Source: Chlorops oryzae
Taxonomy: Eukaryota; Arthropoda; Insecta; Diptera; Chloropidae
NCBI GenBank assembly: GCA_020466095.1
Contig: CM035807.1
Span: forward strand, 108,765,906 to 108,829,905
Length of the DNA stretch: 64,000 bases
Direction of reading: 5' to 3'
Both the position numbers and the translations under genes were made by a program. Shown here piece by piece: positions 49,770 to 58,651 of this stretch. The first letter of the stretch is position 1, and each line of letters starts with the position of its first letter. The notes below the pieces were generated by a model. The model saw only the letters and a list, made by a program, of their open reading frames with translations. It made no database searches and was not told where the DNA came from.

Positions 49770-50285
49770 ACTTAAACTTAACCTTTGCCTTAAACTTAAC
49801 TTTAAATTTAAACTTCAACCTAAACTTAATCTAAAACTGAAACTAAACTTAAAACTTAAACTTAAACTTAAACTTAAACTTAAACTTAACAACTTAAACA
49901 TAAACTTAAACTTAAACTTAAACTTAAACTTAAACTTAAACTTAAACTTAAACTTAATTAAACTTAAACTTAAACTTAAACTTAACTTAAACTTAAACTT
50001 AAACTTAATACTATAAACATAAACTTAAACATAAACTAAATAAAATAAACTTAAACTTAAACTTAAACTTAAACTTAACTTAACTACTAAACTTAAACTA
50101 AACTTAAACTTAAAACTTAAATAACTTAAAACTTAAACTTAAACTTAAACTTAAACTTAAACTTAAACTTAAACATAAACTAAAATAAACATAAACATAA
50201 ACTTAAGCTTATCCTTCACCTTAGCCTTAAACTTAACTTTAACCTTATACTTAAACTTTAAGCTCAACTTAATCTTAAACTTAAT
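49770..50285. repeat. (AAACTT)n hexanucleotide satellite
   Basis: About 0.5 kb of AAACTT units with single-base variants (AAACAT, AACTTA) that become less regular at both edges. It separates Kunitz gene 1 from the rest of the cluster. Confidence 0.95.
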
Positions 50286-50289
50286 CTGC

Positions 50290-51130
50290 AACTAAATTTA
50301 GTCGTGGATATGCATTCGAATCTGGATATAACGGATCTCTGAAATAATGAACAGCTCGAAATAGTGAACGCTTTTTTGTTTACAGGGACTTTTCTAAATA
50401 ATCAGACCTGGAGATAGGGGGGTGGAAAAAGGGGGATTTTCTCTCGGGCCGGCTTTCTGAAGGGACCCACAAATGGCATGGGACTTTTTTTGTCGTCGCA
50501 CATTTTGGTGAATGGACCCTGGAAAAAATCCTTCAGGTCCCAAATTTCTGTCCTGTAAATAATAAACAAAACATTCAATCTCGCTAATACGAACAATCTG
50601 GATACAATAAACAGGACGTACAATAATTAACTCACTATATCCAGATTAGACTGTAAGCCGAAAGCTTCGAGGAAATCGATAAGCTTGGAAAATGGTTCTA
50701 TCATAACTAAGGACGAGTTAAGACAAGAAAGATAAAGAGAAATCCTTTGATTTGTAACAGGGTTTGAATCGCTTATCATAGTTTTATATATATCTCCCCT
50801 GAATGCCTTTAAAATAAGGCCAAAATTTCCTTACTTTCTTTTTGAATGCTTCAAAAATAACGTAGTCCTGGTAAAAATTTCCCTAGAGAATTCCATCTGT
50901 TTGTGAACATTTGTTACATCGAAAGAACTATCGTGTCCAAGAAAGGTATAAAGAGAAGACACCAATCAGCATCGGCAGGTACTATGTTCTGTTGTAAGAA
51001 AAAGACTGCACAATTTTTTTCAAGAAGCAGTTTCAAGTTTTTTAATGCTTTGAAGTTACATACATCAAGTAAATATGTATATCATCGTCGATTGGATTCC
51101 GGAAGGAGGAGTTCTTTATGGAACATGATT
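50290..51130. other. Intergenic with a pogo/Tigger-like relic
   Basis: ATCTGGATATAACGG near 50321 and the inverse of AGTCTAATCTGGATATAGTG near 50652 look like eroded ends of a pogo/Tigger-type element of about 0.35 kb. No gene. Confidence 0.4.
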
Positions 51131-51464
51131 TTATCCTTTGCGACTGCATCTTCTTTCACAGTCCTGCTTGGAGCAATACCGATTTCCATTTCCGCGGCAT
51201 CCTCTGTAGGCCAGTTCGCGGCATTGTCCATTTCGCCAGTACCACATTCTCTGAGGGCGACATGGACGTCCTGGACGGCCAACATCAGGCCTTTCGCTGC
51301 AATTCTGTCTAGCTGTAAGCAACAACAACGAAATGCATATTAAGGACTTTGTTAAACTATAACAGATAATATTACTTACGAGGTTCACCGGGACAACGCC
51401 TTTGAGCCTGAACGTAGACCGCGCAAATGCAAAGGACGAGTGCGACAAGGATAGCGACTTTCAT
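51131..51464 (-). CDS. Kunitz-type secreted protease inhibitor 2 (88 aa)
   Basis: Two exons: 51464-51380 and 51312-51131 (TAA stop), phase 1, donor C|GTAAGT, acceptor TTACAG. The signal peptide is residues 1-20 (MKVAILVALVLCICAVYVQA), followed by QRRCPGEP and the Kunitz domain (RPCRPQRMWYWRNGQC, YRGC, NRYCSKQDCERRC). It has eight cysteines after the signal, with the spacing described for gene 1. The P1-equivalent residue is Arg, expected for inhibition of trypsin-like enzymes. It is close in sequence to the inverted pair at 55-57 kb, including the intron and the 5' flank. TATAAATA lies at 51572-51565. The open frame that reads through the intron is a shadow. Confidence 0.9.
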
Positions 51465-51564
51465 TTTGATTGGAAATGAGGTTTGCTTAATTGATGTCAA
51501 TTAATTCGAATGAGCAGCTAAAGGTCTTTTAACTGTTCTGAGTTATCAATCAAAAATTGGGATG

Positions 51565-51572
51565 TATTTATA
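51565..51572 (-). promoter_or_regulatory. TATA box of Kunitz gene 2
   Basis: TATAAATA on the minus strand about 100 bp upstream of the ATG. Confidence 0.75.
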
Positions 51573-51922
51573 TAAATAAGGCGTGACAGAAGACCTTATC
51601 CGAAAATCGAGGATCAATAAGGTATTCCAGGTGTAGACAATAGGTCTTTTCATGAGGTTTATTCATTCTCGATGTAAACAAGTTTTATTGTCACATTTCA
51701 ATGCTCTCATTTTCTTTTCTTCAATTTGTCGGCGATCAACATCATTCCAGAGAAAAACAACTCTTTGTCTTTGAAACAATGTCTTCGCTTTTGCTTTTGC
51801 TGTAATTCTTTGAGCTGCTAATTTTTACTTTTATTTTTTATTTTTTATTTCTTCGATGGAATTTTCCCACAACGACTTTAGATGGTTAAATGATTTTCGA
51901 GAAGGTTAGGATGTAGATAACA

Positions 51923-51930
51923 ATAGGAAC
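51923..51930. repeat. Left 8-bp target site duplication
   Basis: ATAGGAAC, repeated exactly at 53533-53540 on the other side of the foldback element. Confidence 0.95.
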
Positions 51931-53532
51931 CAGGGACCGTAACAGTTATGAGTTTTATTTTAAAAATTGCGATTTAACAGTTATTTTGAAACGTTTATAT
52001 ATAAATTAGAAAATAACTTTTATTTTCTAATTTTTATTCAGATATTGCAAAATAACAGTTATTTTTTAATTTTTGATTTAAAATTGCAAAATAACTGTTA
52101 CGTTGTAATTCTTACTTACAAATTGAAAAATAAGACTTATTTTTCGATTTCTATTTTAAAATTGAAAAATAAGACTTATTTTTGGAGTTTGATTTTAAAA
52201 TTGAAAAATAAGACTTATTTTTTGAGTTTTATTTTAAAAATCAAAAATAAAAATTGTTTTTGAATATCTCTTGAACCAAACAACATATTGGCAATAATTG
52301 CATATATATAGGATGTATAGGTCCTTATCTTTTTACACAGGTATGTATGGTTGTTTGTGTGTACGATTTTGCAAGACATGACCGACCCCCGTTAACTTTG
52401 TTCCCCTAACATTTTTTGGCAACATACCTACTATCTATCTCCCCTCCTTAGGGGGCCCCATACAAAACTACCCTAAATAGAGATGGGCGCGTGTCGAATT
52501 TTTTCAACACGACCCGACACGAGCACAAATACCAAAATTTCCACCACGCACGAAACACATAGGTCAAAAAATTAAAGGGAGCCATACACTATAGAGTTTA
52601 AGGGTGGTTTGGCAAACCTTAATAATTTAGGTTGTCTTTAGCGGTAATGCTATTTCAAATGTTCTTCAATTAAAAGTACATGTTTTGTATTTTAAGTCAT
52701 ATCGTGTTGTTCGTGTCACGAACACCTCGTGTTGAGTCGTGCGTGTTAGTGTCACGAAAAAAAAAAACACGACACGCGCCCATCTATTCCAAAAGAACAA
52801 TTGCCGTTAAGTGATTTAATGCAGGCGCTGTGAAAATCTATTTTTTTATATCGTTCGCTCAATACAGCCTTTTAAATCAGTGCTAATTAGATTGAAGAAG
52901 TTATAAAATTTTTCCTAAAATGAGTTGAAAAAGCGTTCACGGATACTTTTTGCCAATTTATATTGGAACACAAAACTCCAGAGGGAGCAAGCTCTCTTAT
53001 AGCGCATCTTTTGAGATTTAGCTATAAATGAAGGACAATTAAGGCCATAAAACCAGCATAATAAATTTTTTGCGTTGCAAAATCTTGCAAAATCGTACAC
53101 ACAAACAACCATACATACCTGTGTAAAAAGATAAGGACCTATACATCCTATATATATGCAATTATTGCCAATATGTTGTTTGGTTCAAGAGATATTCAAA
53201 AACAATTTTTATTTTTGATTTTTAAAATAAAACTCAAAAAATAAGTCTTATTTTTCAATTTGTAAGTAAGAATTACAACGTAACAGTTATTTTGCAATTT
53301 TAAATCAAAAATTAAAAAATAACTGTTATTTTGCAATATCTGAATAAAAATTAGAAAATAAGAGTTATTTTATGATTTTTTTCTTAAAATTACAAATAAC
53401 AGTTTATGTCGTTTTAGGGTACTGCAAATAAAATGAATAGGTTCATTGTATCCCACGTTCACGTAGTAAACTTTTTACTCAATGATTTTTATGGTCAAAA
53501 ATCGATGTCATAACAGTTATTTTCGGTCCCTG
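51931..53532. mobile_element. Foldback element, hAT-like ends, 1602 bp
   Basis: Starts CAGGGACCG and ends CGGTCCCTG, flanked by the perfect duplication ATAGGAAC. The arms are long inverted repeats: left about 51931-52375, right about 53085-53532. Each is built partly from AAATTGAAAAATAAGACTTA and AAAATAACAGTTA modules repeated with changes. The middle (about 52380-53085) is single-copy and contains a nested inverted-repeat element. The CAGGG terminus plus an 8-bp duplication fit the hAT superfamily. No transposase is present. The 98-residue plus-strand frame in the left arm is a product of the module repeats, not a gene. Confidence 0.9.
52483..52786. mobile_element. Nested hAT-like MITE inside the foldback element
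   Basis: Left end TAGAGATGGGCGCGTGTCG, right end CGACACGCGCCCATCTA, inverted apart from a 2-bp gap. The interior repeats CGTGTCG/TCGTGT motifs. The flanking 8-mers ACCCTAAA and TTCCAAAA agree at five positions, a possible decayed target duplication. Confidence 0.65.
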
Positions 53533-53540
53533 ATAGGAAC
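53533..53540. repeat. Right 8-bp target site duplication
   Basis: ATAGGAAC, identical to 51923-51930. Confidence 0.95.
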
Positions 53541-53589
53541 ACGTTAGCGTTAAAAATTAACACCATTTGATGAAATAATGATCATTTTA

Positions 53590-53862
53590 TATACAGCTCG
53601 AGTCATAATTGGAATTATAAGCGGCCACTGTCTCCTGAATAAGCACAAATTGGGGTTGGGTCTTGCCGACAACGAGACGTGCAGATATGAGGAGGAAGAG
53701 GAAACCTCGATTCATATCATAGCGGAATGGCCAGCTCTCCTTCATGAGAGAAAGAGGACGCTACTAATGGAAGGCATACAGACAAATGAACTGTTTGAAC
53801 TTGACATAGGAAAGATTAGGACTTACCTAATGAAAACCGGAGTGATGCAAGTCCTCCGATGA
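53590..53862 (+). pseudogene. LINE ORF2 C-terminal remnant 2
   Basis: The frame reads SGHCLLNKHKLGLGLADNET and then CRYEEEEETSIHIIAEWPAL up to TGA at 53862. This is the TGHCxLNxHLxxLGLAD plus zinc-knuckle end of a non-LTR retrotransposon pol. Two expected cysteines are replaced (CRYE and AEW), and all upstream domains are missing. It is a different family from the remnant at 28.7 kb. Confidence 0.8.
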
Positions 53863-54252
53863 AAATAGCCTCGGGTATGGCACAATAGTTCCTCTAGTAC
53901 AGTTAGTGTTCGAACCCTTACCGAATATACAGCCCATTTCTAAGTGAATATTCCCCGGGAAGTTTGTTCCTTTGAAATTCCTTTTATGTGCATCATTTAT
54001 TTGGTGATCCCTCGTTTGTCGATTTTGGGGACTTTGAAGGGAACCATATTCATGAATCCTGCCTGGTGATATTGAATTTAAATCGCATTCCGAAGAAGTC
54101 CTTAATTTTAAAGTAATATGTCTAAGAAAATGTGTGGCATTGTGATTTAGTTTTTTAGTTGCGTAAATCCTTCAGCAAGGTCACAAAGTGGTCGAGCCTT
54201 ATTTGGGAGCAATGAACAAGCATGAAAAATTCACTGATGCATAATACGATCT
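53863..54252. other. Intergenic with a partial MITE
   Basis: A partial CAGCCCGATTCT-family copy lies at about 53930-53975; otherwise nothing is recognised. Confidence 0.45.
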
Positions 54253-54540
54253 TCAACCCGAACGGCGAGAAACAGCTTCACAATCAGCTTTTGTACAGTA
54301 ACGATTTTCATTGCCGCCCCATCCTCTGTACTTCATTGCAAGACATTGTCCGTCTCGCCAGTTCCATATTGGGCGACAGCGACATCCACGTCCTCTATCA
54401 CCCCAATTTGGACTCTCTCTACAACAGTTCTGGCTAGCTGTAAGGGGCAGAAACGGATTAGCAAGCAATGCTTTCTTGATCTATAGGGAACAAATTTACT
54501 AACGGGGTTCAGGAGGACAATGCCTTTGAGTCTGAGCGAC
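54253..54540 (-). pseudogene. Kunitz inhibitor pseudogene
   Basis: The second exon (54436-54253) still reads SQNCCRESPNWGDRGRGCRC...NRYCTKADCE, but two conserved cysteines are lost: YRGC has become YRGW and ERRC has become EAVS. A first-exon remnant (QTQRHCPPEP, about 54540-54497) is present with an altered donor GTTAGT. The signal peptide, ATG and TATA box found in the other copies are gone; the DNA upstream of 54540 has no similarity. Loss of two domain disulphides and of secretion argues against function. Confidence 0.85.
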
Positions 54541-55290
54541 TAAAAAAAACGCCTTTTCTAGGCCCGCGGGGTGTTACTTTCCAACGGGCAGATAAACATT
54601 TCTAGAATATAGGAGAACAGCAGTTGATGGGAACAATACGTTTTGCCAGAATCGAGGTATTTTGCGTAAATTATTTCCAAGACTTTGGAAATTTCGAAAA
54701 CAAAACAAGTCTTTTGTTATAAATTCGAAGCAATTGAGATGAAAACTGGGCCACAAAAACATAATGGTCCGCAATATTTTGATTGCATTAAAAATCTTCT
54801 TCAGCTTTATTGTCAGCCACGTCAGTCAATGTACACACACGCATATGGACATATGTATATTGGATGAGAATTATTTTACGATCAACAATTTGCCACTCTG
54901 AGATTTATGCTCGAGTGTTGAGTTTTGAGTTTGAGTTTTTCTTTTGAGATCAAAATTTTGGATCACAAATATTTTAAGCTTCTAAAATTTTTTTTTAACC
55001 ATCTCTTTTAATTGGGCAAGAATCCGGATTTCTCCAACAATTCGAGCCCGAGAGATCCACTCACTACTTTTCCACTTCCTTATCCGATAGGTCTGACCTT
55101 GAGTGTATACAACAAGTTACTCAGAGAAAATCCTTTGGAATATATTAGCCTAACTATTCCATAGAAATTCCTTTCAATGAAATTACCCACTATATTTTTT
55201 TAGAAGCAATTTTAGTTTTTATTGATGGTTTGAAATTATTTCATCTTTAATTGGATACCGGGAATTTGAGAACTTTTATGGAGCATGATT

Positions 55291-55624
55291 TTATCCTGAG
55301 CGGCGGCATCTTCGTTCACAGTCCTGTTTTGAGCAATAACGATTTTCATTGCCGCCGCAGCCTTTGTACCTCATTTCACGGCATTGTCCATTTCGCCAGT
55401 ACCACATTCTCTGAGGGCGACATCCACGTCCTGCGCGGCCCGTATCGGGTCGGGCTCGGCAGTTCTGGACACCTGTAAGTAACAACAACGAAATTAATAA
55501 TAAGGACTTTGTTAAACTATAACAGATAATATTACTTACCAGGTTCACCGGGACAACGCCTTTGAGCCTGAACGTAGACCGCGCAAATGCAAAGGACGAG
55601 TGCGACAAGGATAGCGACTTTCAT
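55291..55624 (-). CDS. Kunitz-type secreted protease inhibitor 3 (88 aa)
   Basis: Two exons: 55624-55540 and 55472-55291 (TAA stop), phase 1, donor CCTG|GTAAGT. Signal peptide as in gene 2, then QRRCPGEPGVQNC and a Kunitz domain with RGCRPQRMWYWRNGQC, YKGC and NRYCSKQDCERRCRRSG. Eight cysteines; P1-equivalent Arg. The encoded protein is identical to that of gene 4 at 56730, which lies in the opposite direction 1.1 kb away. TATAAATA lies at 55734-55727. Identity including the intron points to a very recent duplication or continuing gene conversion between the arms. Confidence 0.92.
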
Positions 55625-55726
55625 TTTGATTGGAAATGAGGTTTTTTAAATTGGTTGATTTTAATTGGAATAGACAGTTAGTAGTAGTAACGAAACTGTT
55701 CTGATTTATCTTGGGGAATTACAAGG

Positions 55727-55734
55727 TATTTATA
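55727..55734 (-). promoter_or_regulatory. TATA box of Kunitz gene 3
   Basis: TATAAATA on the minus strand with the same spacing to the ATG as in gene 4. Confidence 0.75.
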
Positions 55735-55953
55735 CTAATAAGACCTCGGCTTAGTCCTCATCAGAACTCGGTCAAGAAGGAATTAATTTTTTGAATAACT
55801 GAATTACAAGACTTGACTTGCTCAGTGTAAGAAAATCTTGTTGTTGAGACTTTTGTGTCTCGGGTCTGTTCCTTTTACACAATGGCGAACATGTTTTCAT
55901 TACAGAAGCAAAATCTTTAAATTCTCCATGCTCTCACCTTTGTCGGGGCTTCT

Positions 55954-56401
55954 GTTTTTGTTCATTTCAAAAGCTTTTTTGATCATTGAGACTCCACAGA
56001 TTATGTGAAGAGAAAGAAGCAAGTTTGATTGGGGAAGAGAATATTCGAATATTCATGGCAATATTGATGGGATGTTTAAAACCAAATATTTTTGCTCTTA
56101 ATAGATACAACCCTCATGTAACTTTTGAGAAAAGGGCAACATACAAAATTCTTTCTTAAAGGTCCGGAATGTCCCGTTCCCAATCAAACCAATCATATCT
56201 TAATTTTTTGTCACTTCCTCACAGTTACGATGGAACAGAACAGCTTTTTAAATGAACAAAAAATTACATAAGAAATACACCACCCTTCCTTGAGTATTGT
56301 TTCTTGACTGCCTCAATTGAAAAATAGATCAATGAGAATGAGTAAAATAAAAATAAATTATTGTGAAAAATGCCCAGCACCGTTTTGCCACCGTTCATTT
56401 T
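55954..56401. other. Spacer of the inverted duplication
   Basis: About 450 bp of unique AT-rich sequence between the two head-to-head arms. Both Kunitz promoters point away from it, so any shared regulatory DNA would lie here or in the inner arm ends. Confidence 0.6.
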
Positions 56402-56619
56402 GGAAGCCCCAACAAAGGTAAAGCCATGGAAAATTTAAAGATTTCTTTTCTGTAATGAAAACATGTTCCCCATTGTGTAAAAGGAACAGACCCGACACAC
56501 AAAAGTCTCAACAACAAGATTTTCTTACACTGAGCAAGTCAAGTCTTGTAATTCAGTTATTCAAAAAATTAATTCCTCTTGACCGAGTTCTGATGAGGAC
56601 TAAGCCGAGGTCTTATTAG

Positions 56620-56627
56620 TATAAATA
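56620..56627 (+). promoter_or_regulatory. TATA box of Kunitz gene 4
   Basis: TATAAATA followed 31 bp later by the initiator-like ATCAGAAC at 56649, the usual TATA-to-start distance. Confidence 0.8.
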
Positions 56628-56729
56628 CCTTGTAATTCCGCAAGATAAATCAGAACAGTTTCGTTACTACTACTAACTGTCTATTCCAATTAAAATCAAC
56701 CAATTTAAAAAACCTCATTTCCAATCAAA

Positions 56730-57063
56730 ATGAAAGTCGCTATCCTTGTCGCACTCGTCCTTTGCATTTGCGCGGTCTACGTTCAGGCTCAAAGGCGTTG
56801 TCCCGGTGAACCTGGTAAGTAATATTATCTGTTATAGTTTAACAAAGTCCTTATTATTAATTTCGTTGTTGTTACTTACAGGTGTCCAGAACTGCCGAGC
56901 CCGACCCGATACGGGCCGCGCAGGACGTGGATGTCGCCCTCAGAGAATGTGGTACTGGCGAAATGGACAATGCCGTGAAATGAGGTACAAAGGCTGCGGC
57001 GGCAATGAAAATCGTTATTGCTCAAAACAGGACTGTGAACGAAGATGCCGCCGCTCAGGATAA
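56730..57063 (+). CDS. Kunitz-type secreted protease inhibitor 4 (88 aa)
   Basis: Exons 56730-56814 and 56882-57063 (TAA stop), phase 1, donor G|GTAAGT and acceptor TTACAG. Signal peptide residues 1-20, then an N-terminal QRRC, then the Kunitz domain. Cysteine spacing is C-x12-C-x12-C-x7-C-x7-C-x4-C-x3-C, i.e. the canonical YxGC, x12, C, x3, C end of a Kunitz domain plus one added cysteine (NRYC) and the N-terminal one. The P1-equivalent is Arg. It is the only plus-strand member of the cluster and the mirror copy of gene 3 with an identical product. A TATA box and initiator are at the expected places. Fly Kunitz peptides of this size are commonly secreted by reproductive or salivary glands; tissue here is unknown. 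Confidence 0.92.
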
Positions 57064-57272
57064 AATCATGCTCCATAAAAGTTCTCAAATTCCCGGTATC
57101 CAATTAAAGATGAAATAATTTCAAGCCATCAATAAAAACTAAAATTGCTTCTAAAAAAAATATAGTGGGTATTTTCATTGAAAGGAATTTCTATGGAATA
57201 GTTTGGCTAATCTATTCCAAAGGACTTTTTTCTGTATAATCTCAAGGTCAGACCTGTCGGATAAGGAAGTGG

Positions 57273-57516
57273 CAGTGATGCTAGTAAGAAAAATTTATTT
57301 TCCCTACAAAGTTTTAGAAAATATGTTATTACTTATTCCATACACAGAAAACGTCTTTACATTTTGCCCTACCAAAAACTTGAAGGGTCCTTGGTGTGTC
57401 TATCTTCATTATTAGTCTGCAACCTTGGTGCGATGGATTTTTAAAAACTTCTAAAATCTAAATTGTTTCAAATTTTTACTCGTGAACACCTATAGCGGCT
57501 ATCTCTAGCTTTGTTA
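57273..57516. other. Intergenic, nothing recognised
   Basis: Outer flank of the inverted duplication; no gene. Confidence 0.4.
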
Positions 57517-57683
57517 AGGCTGATTTACAATAAGGCAGTGGCAGTGAACGTTTTCTAAAAATTTAGAGAACACTGTTTAATATGAAACAAACTCCAATAC
57601 GTATTGTAATTTGTTTCATATCAAATAGTACTTTCTAAAATTTCGAAAACTGTCACTGCCACTGCCTTATTGTAAATCAGCCT
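57517..57683. mobile_element. PIF/Harbinger-type MITE, 167 bp
   Basis: Inverted ends AGGCTGATTTACAATAAGGC (over 30 bp in all, continuing AGTGGCAGTGA) flanked by TTA on both sides (57514-57516 and 57684-57686), the TWA target of PIF/Harbinger elements. No coding capacity. Confidence 0.85.
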
Positions 57684-57689
57684 TTAGAA

Positions 57690-57760
57690 ATGGAAAACTT
57701 CATATAAAAAAAAAACGCTTCAGAAATGATTCGGAGTGTTTTTTATATGAAGTTTTTCAT
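57690..57760. repeat. Hairpin repeat related to 61.4 kb
   Basis: GAAAACTTCATATAAAAA and its inverse flank a short loop. The same hairpin forms the middle of the larger inverted repeat at 61399-61515. Confidence 0.65.
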
Positions 57761-58007
57761 TTGTGTTCATCAATGTTTCCAATCCTTTTTCACATCCATG
57801 TGAAGCTGCATTTAAAAGTCGATATCAGTATCTGCAACAAGAATGACAAAGTCACACACATGCTTATGTTAGTTGAAGGAAACTAATAAATCAAAAAATT
57901 CATATAATTTCAGTTTATTTCATTGAATGTTATTGTTAATATTGATATCACCTTGTTATCACATTTCCATGTGACCGCGCTCTTAATGTCGCCTAGTATC
58001 TGCAACA

Positions 58008-58053
58008 ATCGATACGAAGCAAAAGAATAAAACAATATCGATAAATCGATATT
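58008..58053. promoter_or_regulatory. DRE-type promoter motifs of APC11
   Basis: ATCGATA at 58008, a perfect palindromic TATCGATA at 58036-58043 and ATCGATAT at 58045-58052, about 200 bp upstream of the APC11 start. TATCGATA is the DREF site found at many fly housekeeping and cell-cycle promoters. Three copies within 45 bp make the assignment fairly safe. Confidence 0.7.
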
Positions 58054-58250
58054 TTCCTTACATCCCCATTCGAAATGTCAAATGCCTAAATTTTAGATAT
58101 ACACTTGTTTGTGAATTTCCGTGAAGGTCTGGCCATTTCAATCAAATCCCAAGAAAATATAGTTTCTGTGAGTTCGCGTTTTGTGCGTTGTTCGTTTTTT
58201 CTTTTTTGTTTATTTTCTGGAATCTGCTTGCCTATCCGAATGCGACAAAA

Positions 58251-58511
58251 ATGAAAGTTAAAATCAACAAATGGATTGGAGTGGCTTCTTGGCGTTGGAT
58301 TGCAAACGATGAAAACTGTGGAATATGTCGCATGTCCTTCGAATCCACATGTCCTGATTGCGCTTTCCCAGGTGACGATTGTCCTCTTGTATGGGGTGTG
58401 TGCTCCCACTGTTTCCACATGCATTGCATTGTTAAATGGCTGAATCTTCAAACTGCCGTCAATCGACAATGTCCAATGTGCCGTCAAAACTGGAAATTTA
58501 ATATACACTAA
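58251..58511 (+). CDS. lmgA: APC11, RING-H2 subunit of the anaphase-promoting complex
   Basis: Single-exon frame of 86 residues. Starts MKVKINKWIGVASWRW, the conserved APC11 N-terminus, and carries the full zinc-ligand set: Cys23, Cys26, Cys34, Cys37, Cys44, Cys51, His53, His56, His58, Cys59, Cys74 and Cys77, in the APC11-specific extended RING-H2 arrangement (about three zincs). With the APC2 cullin subunit it forms the catalytic core that recruits the E2 enzyme and ubiquitinates cyclins and securin in mitosis. ATG 58251 was chosen over an upstream in-frame start because it gives the family length (84-86) and N-terminus. A DRE-type promoter lies about 200 bp upstream. The next cistron begins only 140 bp after the stop with no clear promoter between, as at the dicistronic lemming locus of Drosophila, where lmgA encodes Apc11. 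Confidence 0.97.
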   Translation: MKVKINKWIGVASWRWIANDENCGICRMSFESTCPDCAFPGDDCPLVWGVCSHCFHMHCIVKWLNLQTAVNRQCPMCRQNWKFNIH

Positions 58512-58651
58512 TCGGGAGCGGGAGGCAGAATTAAAGAATATTAAGATTAAGGGCAAAGTAAGGTTAATTTTTGGAGATCAGAAAACTAGAATCGACTTAA
58601 CACAGACGAAATATTTAAGGAAGAAAGAAAAAAAAGTAGACGAAATAAATC

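Larger units (their letters stand above)
55072..55953 (-). repeat. Left arm of inverted duplication
   Basis: About 0.88 kb that reappears in reverse at 56402-57272. The arm covers the 3' flank, both exons, intron, promoter and about 300 bp upstream of Kunitz gene 3. Identity is near perfect over the gene and drops towards the outer end (beyond about 55160) and the inner end. The spacer is 55954-56401. Confidence 0.92.
56402..57272 (+). repeat. Right arm of inverted duplication
   Basis: Reverse copy of 55072-55953. Small differences occur in the promoter-proximal leader and outer end, for example TTCCGCAAGATAAA against the other arm's TTCCCCAAGATAAA. Confidence 0.92.

Noticed and set aside
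51967..52263. 98-residue frame with KLKNKTYF repeats
   Set aside because: It follows the repeated AT-rich modules of the foldback arm; no start context and no conservation expected.
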